In this document: piece after piece, positions 34,740-43,131 of the stretch | How the letters are laid out: every line of letters begins with the position of its first letter | How positions within the stretch are numbered: the stretch's first letter is position 1 | Assembly (NCBI RefSeq): GCF_000025545.1 | Contig: NC_013930.1 | Span: 176,257 to 240,256, forward strand | Source of the DNA: Thioalkalivibrio sp. K90mix | GTDB lineage: Bacteria; Pseudomonadota; Gammaproteobacteria; Ectothiorhodospirales; Ectothiorhodospiraceae | Length of the DNA: 64,000 bases | Direction of reading: 5' to 3' | The notes under the pieces: generated by a model | Databases searched by the model: none | What the model was told of the DNA's origin: nothing | The model's input: the letters and a program-made list of their open reading frames with translations, nothing else | Translations under genes and position numbers: made by a program

Positions 34740-34793
34740 TCGGTGCGCCTGGCTTTCTAATCACTACCCTATTCAGCCAAGGACGGCGAACGA

Positions 34794-35972
34794 ATGGCGA
34801 CCTTTACTGCCCGCATTAAGAACGGTTCCCGCATCGAGACAGTGGAGCTTGAGGCCCCCAACCGTGCTGATGCATTGAAGCAGGCCAAAAGTTACGGGCA
34901 TCTGATCAGTATCAAGAAGGCGTTCAGCCTTGGTGGGAGCAGTAACAGGCTCTCCACAGGCGATAGGGCCATGTTGTTCCAGCGTCTCGCGGCCATGATC
35001 GGGTCGCGTGTTGGGACCGGCGAGGCCCTGCGCTTGATCCAAGAAACGTTCAAGGGCAAGATCGCGCGGATTGCCGGGGCCCTGCGCAAACGCATTGAGT
35101 CCGGTGACTCCCTCGTCGCCGCCATGCAGGCCATTGGTGCGCGCGCATTCCCCGAGACCACTCTGGCGATTATTCGCACGGGCTCCCAAGGCGGCAATAT
35201 GGCCGAGGCCCTGCGCGAAGCGATCCGTTTCGAGCAGGAGTCGGCCGCAATCCGCAAGGAAAGCTCTAAGGGTATGTGGTCGGCCGTGGGCGGATTCGCC
35301 GCTGGCGTCATCACGCTGCTAGCGACCACGCTTTATGTCGTCCCGGAGATGGAGGCCTCCCCCATGGTGCAGCAGATGGGAGCGGGGCAGCCCTTATGGG
35401 TCACGATTACAGCGAACACGCTGACCGTGCTCGCCATGTTTATCACCCTGGTGATGATGTTCGTGGGGGCCTTGCTGTTCGTGGTGCGTCCGGTCGCGGC
35501 CGCCGCCGTGGACCGCTTCATCATGGGCGTACCCTTCTTCAAGGACGTCGCACTGGCGAAAAAGAACTACATCGCGTTCTACGGGCTGTCCATCCTGCTA
35601 CGTGCAGGGCTGCGCGTAGAGGAAGCGCTTCGGCTGTCCAAGGAAAGTGCGCCAAAGGGACAGACCCGAGATGACTTCGGGAATGCATTGCAGTCCGTCC
35701 GATCTGGTAGGCCGTGGCCGTACGCGATGGAAAGCCTGCACCCCACTGATCGAGCGGCCTTGGCGACCTCGCAGGACCGTGTACAAGTGGCGCAGTCGGT
35801 GGAACAGATCGCCATTCAGTACCGCGACATCTACCGAATGCGTATTGAACAGCTGATGCCGGCGGCTCAGATGGGTGCCGCACTCTTCCTCACGGCGGCC
35901 GGCGTAGTCCTTTTTGGGGCCGTGATCATCCCGCTGCTGGAGATGACGCAGAACGCTATGGGCGGCATGTAA
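34794..35972 (+). CDS. GspF/PilR-type platform protein of module 2
   Basis: The 392-residue protein has a short N-terminal domain with TARIKNGSRIETVELEAP, then GspF repeats with FQRLAAMIGSRVGTGEALRL and YGLSILLRAGLRVEEALRL. Membrane segments lie near 165-185, 205-235 and 365-390. It is the inner-membrane partner of the ATPase before it. It lies four bases before the next pilin-like gene. Confidence 0.87.
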   Translation: MATFTARIKNGSRIETVELEAPNRADALKQAKSYGHLISIKKAFSLGGSSNRLSTGDRAMLFQRLAAMIGSRVGTGEALRLIQETFKGKIARIAGALRKRIESGDSLVAAMQAIGARAFPETTLAIIRTGSQGGNMAEALREAIRFEQESAAIRKESSKGMWSAVGGFAAGVITLLATTLYVVPEMEASPMVQQMGAGQPLWVTITANTLTVLAMFITLVMMFVGALLFVVRPVAAAAVDRFIMGVPFFKDVALAKKNYIAFYGLSILLRAGLRVEEALRLSKESAPKGQTRDDFGNALQSVRSGRPWPYAMESLHPTDRAALATSQDRVQVAQSVEQIAIQYRDIYRMRIEQLMPAAQMGAALFLTAAGVVLFGAVIIPLLEMTQNAMGGM

Positions 35973-35975
35973 GCC

Positions 35976-36911
35976 ATGGTCAATCTGATACTGGTGGTTG
36001 CAGCACTGATGATCGGGTCGGTCGCCCTGCTGGCCGCCATCAGCTACATCCCTGCGGAAAGCCAGGCGCGCGCCGAGCTCGTTGGAACGCTGGACCGGCA
36101 AACACAAGCGTACGCCGAAGGCACTCACCGGTATCTGGCGGAGATACGCGATCCGGCCACCGGTGCCATCGACCTGGGTGAAGAGCGCAATGACCTGATG
36201 GAGGATCTCGCCCCGGAGTTCGTCTTCAAGATGCGCGCCCCCGCCGGTGGCGAGTGGTCGGCAGGGATCGGCGAACATGCCGCACTGGGGCGCAATGCGG
36301 TCTGGATTTGCATGGAACCCCCCGAGTCCGAATCGAATGGGGCGCTCCAGAAGGCGATGCAGGATTTCGTCAGCAAGGCACCAGAAGGTGCCGCAAATCT
36401 GGGCGAGTCCTGCGGGGAGAGCGAGCATGTGCCGGGTGGGGCAAACCTAATGTTCTGGGTTGTGCCCGAGCAAAGCGGGCGGCCAGGTTCGGATGTTCAA
36501 GCCGTGCTTCCGCCAGAGGAAGGTGTGGCGGTGCGATTCGACGAGGAGCGCGTGACACGGGTGCGCTATGGCGTTCATGCCGAAATCGAACGAGACGTCA
36601 TCGTGGGAGAAAGCGTGGGCGTGGATGTGCGCCTGATGATCCGCGAAGCGGGCGCAGAATGGGCCGAGGCCGATCGTTGGTCCGCCAGCCTGGACGCCGA
36701 GCGCCCGAGCATGACGATCAGTGGCGTCACGGACGAAGGAGACGCCGTATCCGGCCAAACGGAAGCCCCGCACGGCGTCTATACGCTGGAACGCCGTGGC
36801 GCCTTGGACGCGCTGGTTCCGCCGGGCTGGGAGTTTCGTTGGGAAATCGAGCGTGAGGACGACGGCGCGACGGTAACACTCACCACGGGCCAGATGCAGC
36901 GATTCTGGTAA
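35976..36911 (+). CDS. Leaderless pilin-like protein 3 (large)
   Basis: The 311-residue protein starts MVNLILVVAALMIGSVALLA and then ISYIPAESQARAE, a pilin-like helix without leader. The rest is a large acidic, beta-rich domain with two Cys (VWICME and GESCGESE). The product of the gene at 36967 has the same opening and the same overall plan, including VWIC. The large head suggests a minor, perhaps tip-located, subunit. Confidence 0.7.
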   Translation: MVNLILVVAALMIGSVALLAAISYIPAESQARAELVGTLDRQTQAYAEGTHRYLAEIRDPATGAIDLGEERNDLMEDLAPEFVFKMRAPAGGEWSAGIGEHAALGRNAVWICMEPPESESNGALQKAMQDFVSKAPEGAANLGESCGESEHVPGGANLMFWVVPEQSGRPGSDVQAVLPPEEGVAVRFDEERVTRVRYGVHAEIERDVIVGESVGVDVRLMIREAGAEWAEADRWSASLDAERPSMTISGVTDEGDAVSGQTEAPHGVYTLERRGALDALVPPGWEFRWEIEREDDGATVTLTTGQMQRFW

Positions 36912-36966
36912 AGCCGTATCGGCGCATCAGGCGCCGACGCCCGATGAAGGGGCAAGGGGGGGCAAT

Positions 36967-37908
36967 ATGGTGAATCTAATTCTGGTGATCGCCGCCTTGA
37001 TGATTGGGGCGGTGCTTATTGTGGCATCCATCCAGTACATCCCGGCCGACGCACAGGTGCGCGCGCAAGTCGCCGAAAAGGTCGAACGGGACCTTCGGAC
37101 GATGGAAGAGGGAGTGGTGCGCTACCTCGAGGACAATCGCGGGAGCGATGGATCGATCGACGTGGGTGGGATCCCGCGTAGCGACCTCCTGGAAGAACTG
37201 GCGGTGGATTATGTCTTTGTGCCACCCGCCCCGTCCGGCGGGTCATGGGTCAGCGGTACCGGGTTCCACGAGGGGTTCGAAGCGGTCTGGATATGCCTGC
37301 AACCGGACGAAGACGGATGGAATACCGGAACCCGTCAGGCCCTTTTAGACGTCGGACAGACCAAGGCCGATCAAGCGTGGATTCGGGGAGATGAATGCGG
37401 GAGGTCCACGGACACCGGCGGCGATCATCACACCTATTGGATGGTGGTGGAGCGATTTGAAGATCGCGCCCCGAATCGCCGTATCATCCCGGCCCCCTCC
37501 CCCGGTGTGACAATGGTGCTGAGTCAGGACCAGATGGCGACACCGTTCTACCGCTTCGATGCAAGCCTTGCGGTGAACCTTGAAGACAACCAGGACGCCT
37601 CGATCGAAGTGCGGCTGGAGGCTAACCAAGGGGATGGCGGCTGGGTTATCCGCGATCGCTGGCGAGAGAACCTGGAAGCATCCGCCGACGAACTCACTGT
37701 TGAGGCGGGGGGCTTCCCGGGTCAGGGCGGCGGTGGTGGCGGCGGTATCGGTTCAACCACCGTCCAGCCCACAGGAACCGTATCCCGGGGGAAAACCGGG
37801 ATCCTTTCGGCCCCCCTGCTCCCGGGCGAACAAGTGCGGGTGGTCGTCGAAACCAGCGGTGACGCCGATCTGGTCTGGGCGGACGAACACACCCTTCGTT
37901 TGGATTAG
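36967..37908 (+). CDS. Leaderless pilin-like protein 4 (large)
   Basis: The 313-residue protein begins MVNLILVIAALMIGAVLIVA, followed by IQYIPADAQVRAQ. It shares VWIC, a GDECG region and domain order with the gene before it. A glycine run (GQGGGGGGGIG) splits off a final small domain. It is probably a paralogue made by local duplication. Confidence 0.7.
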   Translation: MVNLILVIAALMIGAVLIVASIQYIPADAQVRAQVAEKVERDLRTMEEGVVRYLEDNRGSDGSIDVGGIPRSDLLEELAVDYVFVPPAPSGGSWVSGTGFHEGFEAVWICLQPDEDGWNTGTRQALLDVGQTKADQAWIRGDECGRSTDTGGDHHTYWMVVERFEDRAPNRRIIPAPSPGVTMVLSQDQMATPFYRFDASLAVNLEDNQDASIEVRLEANQGDGGWVIRDRWRENLEASADELTVEAGGFPGQGGGGGGGIGSTTVQPTGTVSRGKTGILSAPLLPGEQVRVVVETSGDADLVWADEHTLRLD

Positions 37909-37937
37909 AAACGCAGCCGAGCCATGGAGGGCCTAGC

Positions 37938-38384
37938 ATGATCAATCTGTTTCTTGTGGTCTTCTCGATCGGCCTGACGGCCGCGTCCGGGTGGTTTGCA
38001 GCCTCCTATATCGACTTCGGCGCAATCCATGAACACCGGTTGGAGCAAGAGATTAAGACCGGAGTGCATGCCTATTCAGACGCACTCGTGACCCTGGATC
38101 GCCTGGGGAAGCAACCGACAGCGGATAAAGGCGCGATTGAGGCCGAGCTGGGGGTACAAACCCCGATTCTGTCGCGCGGCGAGTGGTCCATGGGGTTGGT
38201 CGAAAGCGAAATTTGGCTCTGCGTGACGCTGAACGAGCCCGCAAGCCGAGTGTTTGAGCGCGTCGAACGCACGTTCCCGCAGGGGGCCACCCGGCGAGGG
38301 CTGGATTGTAACGGAGAAGAAGGTCACGAAGACCGGGTGCTGGCCGTGACAATGGCAACCGAGGATCGGGTGGTTCGGTTCTAA
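37938..38384 (+). CDS. Leaderless pilin-like protein 5 (short)
   Basis: The 148-residue protein starts MINLFLVVFSIGLTAASGWF, then ASYIDFGAIHEHRLEQ. It has the same opening and the LGVQTPILSRGEWSMG and IWLCVT regions that match the first half of the two larger paralogues. It lacks their C-terminal half. A terminator follows. Confidence 0.68.
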   Translation: MINLFLVVFSIGLTAASGWFAASYIDFGAIHEHRLEQEIKTGVHAYSDALVTLDRLGKQPTADKGAIEAELGVQTPILSRGEWSMGLVESEIWLCVTLNEPASRVFERVERTFPQGATRRGLDCNGEEGHEDRVLAVTMATEDRVVRF

Positions 38385-38397
38385 GGGCCGCCCGCCC

Positions 38398-38431
38398 GAC
38401 CCCGCCCCCGGCGGGCGGGGTCTATTCTTTT
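38398..38431 (+). terminator. Terminator at the convergent end of module 2
   Basis: A perfect 10-base stem, GACCCCGCCC with GGGCGGGGTC, has a 5-base loop and is followed by TATTCTTTT. It lies between convergent gene sets. Confidence 0.85.
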
Positions 38432-39905
38432 ACAGGCCGCTCCCCAGGACCCGTCGAATCTCGTCATCGGTGGTGGAACCCTCGCGCAGCCGCGCTTCCC
38501 CGTCTTCCCTTAAAGAGGTCCACCAGGTCTCCCCATTCAGGGCGCGCTCGACATCCTGTGGACCCCTGAATGGCGCGACCTCGGAGATCAGGGTCCGGCC
38601 AGAATAGCCAATCCCTTCGCAAGCATCGCACCCCTTGCCGTGACAGTGAGGGCACGCTACGCGGATGAGTTTCTGAGCCATAGTGGCACGCACCAGAGGT
38701 GCGAAGTCGGCAATCGGAACTCCAAGGTCCCGAAGCCGGGTTAGGCCGCCGGCGGCAGAGTCGGTGTGGAGCGTTGCGAACACCATGTGCCCGGTTTCCG
38801 CCGCCTGCACCGCCAGCTCCGCCGTCTCGCGGTCGCGAATCTCGCCAACAATGAGCACGTCCGGGTCGGCACGCATAAAGCCGCGAAGCGCCCGGGTGAA
38901 ATCCAGTCCCCTGCCCCGGTTGACCTCGACTTGACCAACGAACGACAACTGATGCTCGACTGGGTCCTCGACAGTCTGGATGGACATGCCGAACCGATCG
39001 AGGCGCCGCAAGGTTGCATTGAGAGTGGTGGACTTGCCGGATCCGGTGGCGCCGCAGATCAAGCAGATCCCGTGCGGCTGGGCGGCTGCATCCATCCAGG
39101 TGTCCACTTCGCGCATTCCAAGTGCCTCGAGTTCGGGATACGCAGCCTCGGGGTCCAGTACCCGGATAACGAGCTTCTCGCCATCGGTCTCGGGGATGGT
39201 GGCAACCCGAAAGTCCACGCTGCGATCGAGCATCGCAAGACGAAAGGCGCCATCTTGGGGCACTGAGGTCTCCGCAATATCGACTTTGGCGCGGTCCTTG
39301 GCCTGGGCCACCATGCGGATGCCCTCTTCCCGCGTGCGATCCTCGATGATCTGGCGAACACCGAGGCGCCGGTACATCACGGTGTACGCGGCCGGCTTCG
39401 GGATCAGGTGGATGTCCGAGATCCCTTCCATCACCGCACGGCGGAGAAGTCGATCCAGGACGGTCTCCGACGTATAGGCCGCCAGCAGCTCCAAGTGCCG
39501 CGCGTGGATCTCGGGATCAAAATCCATCCAGATCATTCGATGGCCGGGGAAATACGGCCCAAGAACCCGCTCGACCCACCAGCGAGGAGCGTCCGAGGCA
39601 AGCAGGAGCCGGTCGCCGGTATCCCCCAGCAGCATGGTTCTAAGTTCAAGGAGAACTTCAGGAGGGACGCGGTCGGATTCAAACGGCTCCGACAGGACTT
39701 CCGGGTTCTCCGTGTCCGCCAGCGTCGCGAGCAGCTGCTTACGTGTCACGAAGCCATTGCGAACCATGATCCGGCCCAAGCGCTCCCCCGTCAGGCGCTG
39801 TTCGGTCAGTGAGGCATCCAGCGCGCCGGAACTGAGAAGGCCGCGCTCAATGAGTAGTTCCCCCAGGCGCTGTGTTGAGCCGTCTGTCCGATTGAGAATC
39901 TGCAC
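38430..39905 (-). CDS. Pilus/secretion ATPase with MshEN-type N-terminus (module 3)
   Basis: The start is a GTG at 39905 after GGCGAGG; the frame is open further upstream, but that part is the shadow of the next gene. The 491-residue protein has two MshEN units, RLGELLIERGLLSSGAL and RLGRIMVRNGFVTRKQL, five residues apart, as in the ATPase at 33267. Core motifs are ICGATGSGKSTTL (about 285), RADPDVLIVGEIRDRETAE and GHMVFATLHTDS. The zinc set is CPHCHGKGCDAC. It may drive, retract or replace the motor of module 2. No GspF partner lies beside it. Confidence 0.9.
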   Translation of the reverse strand: MQILNRTDGSTQRLGELLIERGLLSSGALDASLTEQRLTGERLGRIMVRNGFVTRKQLLATLADTENPEVLSEPFESDRVPPEVLLELRTMLLGDTGDRLLLASDAPRWWVERVLGPYFPGHRMIWMDFDPEIHARHLELLAAYTSETVLDRLLRRAVMEGISDIHLIPKPAAYTVMYRRLGVRQIIEDRTREEGIRMVAQAKDRAKVDIAETSVPQDGAFRLAMLDRSVDFRVATIPETDGEKLVIRVLDPEAAYPELEALGMREVDTWMDAAAQPHGICLICGATGSGKSTTLNATLRRLDRFGMSIQTVEDPVEHQLSFVGQVEVNRGRGLDFTRALRGFMRADPDVLIVGEIRDRETAELAVQAAETGHMVFATLHTDSAAGGLTRLRDLGVPIADFAPLVRATMAQKLIRVACPHCHGKGCDACEGIGYSGRTLISEVAPFRGPQDVERALNGETWWTSLREDGEARLREGSTTDDEIRRVLGSGL

Positions 39906-39927
39906 GATGGAGCCTCGCCGTTGGAGT

Positions 39928-40713
39928 TCAGGGGGTGTGATGGGACTGGATTTCGATGACCCGTTTCTGCCCGCCGGTTGCCAACTTGATCGTGGCCGGG
40001 GTGTCATGCGGGTAGTACGCGCCCCAGTCCGAGTGGCGTTTGGTTTCGTGGCGAAAGGCCGGGATGCAGAGCACCTGGCTGCCTGAGACGGTGATGGATT
40101 CCGAGACGTGCTGCCCCTCATCCGGACAGCGGGAGCGCAGGTCTGGATCGCCGGTCAGCTTGATTCGCGAGAAGCCCCCCGCGGTTTCCTGGTCGGCTTC
40201 CCAGATCCAGTAGCCACGGTGCTCCGGCGGGATCGATCGCCCGCGGTAGATCAGCGTGTAGCGGTCATTGTCCTGCCAGCACTGAAACCCGCGATCACCG
40301 GTGTCCTGGTCCACCATTCCGGCGGGGCTGTAAGCACGGCATTCGGATTCACTCATGCCGTGCGCAAAAATCCCGGTGGATTTCAGCTCGACATTGGCTT
40401 CCAAGCGGTCGACGGATTCAGGCACCGATCGAAGGGCCCCTGCGCGCACCAGCGCGGCCGGCGTGTTGTGATCCGGTGCAAAGGTATGTGCCACTTCAAG
40501 GTGGTCCAGTGCTGCCGGGAGGCGCCCATCCGGAACGGCTTGGGGGTCATCCGGGATCGTGGGTACAACGCCATGTTCCACGGAGTGCGGAGCAACGGCT
40601 CCGCCAAGGTGGACGCCCACCGCCAGCGCGCCAGCTAAAATCGAAGCCGCCCCCACCAAAATACCGATCGCTTTAGGGTCCATCCCGGGAAGGCGCATCA
40701 GGTATCGACTCAA
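39928..40713 (-). CDS. Membrane-anchored periplasmic protein of module 3
   Basis: A TTG at 40713 overlaps the stop of the preceding gene; an ATG at 40698 is an alternative start. The protein has one N-terminal membrane helix (IGILVGAASILAGALAVGV) and a periplasmic part with four Cys. The middle has ECRAYSPAGMVDQDTGDRG and FQCWQDNDRYTLIY. The end has RCPDEG and VLCIPAFRHETKRH. It could be a minor structural part of the pilus-like system. No family is recognised. Confidence 0.6.
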   Translation of the reverse strand: MSRYLMRLPGMDPKAIGILVGAASILAGALAVGVHLGGAVAPHSVEHGVVPTIPDDPQAVPDGRLPAALDHLEVAHTFAPDHNTPAALVRAGALRSVPESVDRLEANVELKSTGIFAHGMSESECRAYSPAGMVDQDTGDRGFQCWQDNDRYTLIYRGRSIPPEHRGYWIWEADQETAGGFSRIKLTGDPDLRSRCPDEGQHVSESITVSGSQVLCIPAFRHETKRHSDWGAYYPHDTPATIKLATGGQKRVIEIQSHHTP

Positions 40714-41243
40714 TCGTACTCGACGTCGAGGTCAAAATAGATCTCGCAGTCATAGGACTCGAAATCGACATTGGGATAGTCCTCATAGGGAATATCGATC
40801 GACATGACGCCCGTGTAATTGCTGTCCATGAGCCACTCGGTGTGAGCGAACACCGGGTCGGGGCAGTCGGAGTACAGCGCATAGAACTCCCAGGAGTACC
40901 CTTGACCCTCCCCTGCGGTCGATTCCACGTCCTCTTCAAACTCGATGTCCCACAGGATCGCCTGGTCGAGATCGTAGGTGTTCTGGTAACCGTCAACTGG
41001 CAGAATCCCTTCGAGCTCACCGCTGTCGCCCCAGGCGGCGGTCAGGGAGAGCGAAGGAACTTCCGGATCGCCAGGTTCCTCGGGATCTTCGGGAACCCCC
41101 TCTCCGCCGCCCGCCACCAAGTGGTTGCCGGACATAATGACCACGCGATGATCGTAGCCCTCCTCCGCAAGGACAGCCGAGGTTAATAGTGCCAGGCAGA
41201 ATGAAAAGAGCGCCGTGCGGCGTAATGGTTGAATGTAAGCCAT
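40710..41243 (-). CDS. Secreted acidic HRVVI-tag protein
   Basis: The ATG at 41243 follows AGGAGG. The 177-residue protein has a signal peptide ending at VLAEEG, then YDHRVVIMSGNHLVAGG, an acidic Pro-Glu linker and an acidic beta-rich domain with two Cys (SDCPDP, YDCEIYF). The HRVVI block sits at the same place as in the proteins at 19020 and 54863, while the remaining domains are unrelated. It lies inside the module 3 operon, so it is a likely substrate or component. No family is known to me. Confidence 0.72.
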   Translation of the reverse strand: MAYIQPLRRTALFSFCLALLTSAVLAEEGYDHRVVIMSGNHLVAGGGEGVPEDPEEPGDPEVPSLSLTAAWGDSGELEGILPVDGYQNTYDLDQAILWDIEFEEDVESTAGEGQGYSWEFYALYSDCPDPVFAHTEWLMDSNYTGVMSIDIPYEDYPNVDFESYDCEIYFDLDVEYD

Positions 41244-41255
41244 TGAAATACCCTC

Positions 41256-41681
41256 CTAAAGGTCGAGGCTCCCTTGATGATCCAGCCTAATCTCGGCCGG
41301 TGCACTGCAATCGGGGCCAATGCACAGGTCGGTCATCTGAAATCCCGGGCAGCCCTGCGTCAGGGCATCGATGCGTGCGATATCCGTGGTCGCGGAATCA
41401 CCGCGTTCCGGTAACTCGATCAGAAGACCGCGGTCGCTGGCGGTTGCCTGGAACCCCAGGCGAATGGCCTGCTCTTCACAGTTGCGAACGGCATGGCCCG
41501 CCGCGATGGGCTCCAGGGTGGCCCGACTCTGGTCCGGCACGGTGAGGGTGAGCCCGGTCAGCACCAGCACCACAACCGAGATCGCAAATCCCGCCCCTGA
41601 CAAGGCCAGGGCGGCGTTGTTGGAAAGCGCGCCGAGGCCGCGCCAGAACCGAACAAGTCGGTCGCGCAGAAAGGTGAGCAT
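41256..41681 (-). CDS. Membrane-anchored accessory protein of module 3 (paralogue of 31597 gene)
   Basis: The ATG at 41681 has GGGAG at good distance; an ATG four codons upstream is possible. The 141-residue product has one membrane segment (about 25-45). Its periplasmic domain carries CEEQAIRLGFQA, LIELPERGDS, GCPGFQMTDLCIGPDC. These cysteines align with those of the protein at 31597-31962. It is probably the PilP-position protein of the third module. Confidence 0.65.
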   Translation of the reverse strand: MLTFLRDRLVRFWRGLGALSNNAALALSGAGFAISVVVLVLTGLTLTVPDQSRATLEPIAAGHAVRNCEEQAIRLGFQATASDRGLLIELPERGDSATTDIARIDALTQGCPGFQMTDLCIGPDCSAPAEIRLDHQGSLDL

Positions 41682-41683
41682 AT

Positions 41684-42298
41684 TCACTCCCATGTCCAGG
41701 ACTCGCCATCGAACCGGACGGTGACCTCGGAAGGATCATCCGCCAGCGGCTCAATCCGCTCCGACCAGGTCTCCCAAAGACCATTGGAGCTGGTGGGGTG
41801 GACGGTAATCGGTTCAGGAACGGGACGAGCGGAGAGCGCTAGCACCAGCGCCAAGCCCGAAATCAGGGTCAGTCCAGCCGCCAGCAGGGCCACCGGAACA
41901 AAGGGGTTCGGTCGGTAGTGCCTCATCACGCCGGCGGTCGGCTTGATCGCCAGTGATGAATCGAAACGCTCACGAGACATCGAGAGCGTACGCAGACCGG
42001 ACGGTGTTAGCTCGAGAGAGAGAGTCTCACCAGCGGTCTTTAGCAACCCCCCCTTCGCAGGCCCTTCGGGTTCATCAGTAGCATCCGCTTGTGATTCGAT
42101 CGCATCCGCGAGAGGCATCAGATACGACGCGCCCGTGCCGCCGTCGTGAGCCTCTACCAGCCGACCACCAGCCCAAGGGCGCTGGAACCAGTAACCATCG
42201 GCGGAGCCGCGGGAGCGCAGCCACCGTTCGGCCAGGTCGCGAGCGTCACGCTCAGTCCCATCCACCAGGGTTAGCATGACCGCATGAGGGGAAGCCAT
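41684..42298 (-). CDS. Inner-membrane accessory protein of module 3 (paralogue of 30971 gene)
   Basis: The ATG at 42298 lies a few bases after the preceding stop. The 204-residue protein has a cytoplasmic domain (LTLVDGTERDARDLAERWL near its start) and one membrane segment (about 130-155). A short periplasmic end reads EVTVRFDGESWTWE. The plan and the FDG end match the module 2 protein at 30971. It is followed without gap by the PilP-position gene, in the same order as in module 2. Confidence 0.6.
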   Translation of the reverse strand: MASPHAVMLTLVDGTERDARDLAERWLRSRGSADGYWFQRPWAGGRLVEAHDGGTGASYLMPLADAIESQADATDEPEGPAKGGLLKTAGETLSLELTPSGLRTLSMSRERFDSSLAIKPTAGVMRHYRPNPFVPVALLAAGLTLISGLALVLALSARPVPEPITVHPTSSNGLWETWSERIEPLADDPSEVTVRFDGESWTWE

Positions 42299-42303
42299 TG
42301 GGA

Positions 42304-42837
42304 TCAGGCGGCCTTGGGGGTGAACTTCGCCAGGCGTTTCAGGTTGATGCCATCGTCCGCCACGCGCGCTTCGAAAAAAGTCTGCACTGGGGCGGCATTC
42401 GCCATCACCCAATCCCCCAACATTTTGTTGACCCGCTCACTGGTCTGCTGCCAAGCCTTACGGGAGCGCTCAAGGCGCGCTTTCACCGGGTGAGGCTGTT
42501 GAAGGATCGTGGCAACTGGCGTTCGCCCATCACGACTGGCCTGGGCCAGCAGGACCGTCCACTCCGCAAAGGCCTCCTGGCTAAGGATCGCTTCCGACTT
42601 CTCCAGGGCATCTCGCGCGATGTCGTCCGGAAACTCGGGGTCATGCAGGGCCGCATGCACCACCAGAGGGGCCCAGCGCCGCGCGAGCTTGGGGCCTTTC
42701 TTGCGATGGTTCAGCGTCTTGATGTGGTCCGTATGGGAAACATAGAGCACATGGCCGACCTGGTCCGGCGCGACGCCGGCTTCCAGAAGACTGGCGCGTG
42801 CAAAGACGAGGTCCAGCGTAGGGTGTTCACCATCCAT
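42304..42837 (-). CDS. Hypothetical 177-residue protein heading module 3
   Basis: The ATG at 42837 follows AAGGA. The product is soluble and mixed-charge, with VGHVLYVSHTDHIKTLNHRK, a helical middle and an end with VADDGINLKRLAKFTPKAA. There is no signal peptide or membrane segment, so it is probably cytoplasmic. It is the first gene of the minus-strand operon, divergent from the diguanylate cyclase. No family is recognised. Confidence 0.55.
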   Translation of the reverse strand: MDGEHPTLDLVFARASLLEAGVAPDQVGHVLYVSHTDHIKTLNHRKKGPKLARRWAPLVVHAALHDPEFPDDIARDALEKSEAILSQEAFAEWTVLLAQASRDGRTPVATILQQPHPVKARLERSRKAWQQTSERVNKMLGDWVMANAAPVQTFFEARVADDGINLKRLAKFTPKAA

Positions 42838-43131
42838 GGTTGATTCCGTCCTTGTTTAATCGTGGGTCGGCGCGGGACGCTCGATCAGGGCGATTGCAGG
42901 GACGGGAAAGAAACGGCAGTCGTCCTTGCATGCCAAGACCCGAGCATCCGTGCCGGGTTGATCGCGTGCGCGACCATTCGAAAGTGAGGCTACCGCACGG
43001 TCGCAGGCGACGCAAACTCGTGAAACGACCTTTGCGCCACAAAAACACCGACCCCTAGACTGGCCCGAACATGATCCGATGGCAGGCAAGAAAAGGCCGG
43101 GACGGCCATGATCACGCGAAAGGAATCGAGT
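42838..43131. other. Divergent intergenic region with a 13-bp shared motif
   Basis: About 290 bases between the module 3 operon and the diguanylate cyclase. It contains GAAACGACCTTTG at 43022-43034, found also at 45574 and 61143. TAGACT lies 19 bases past TTTGCG and could be a weak -10. No supported ORF is present. Confidence 0.5.
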
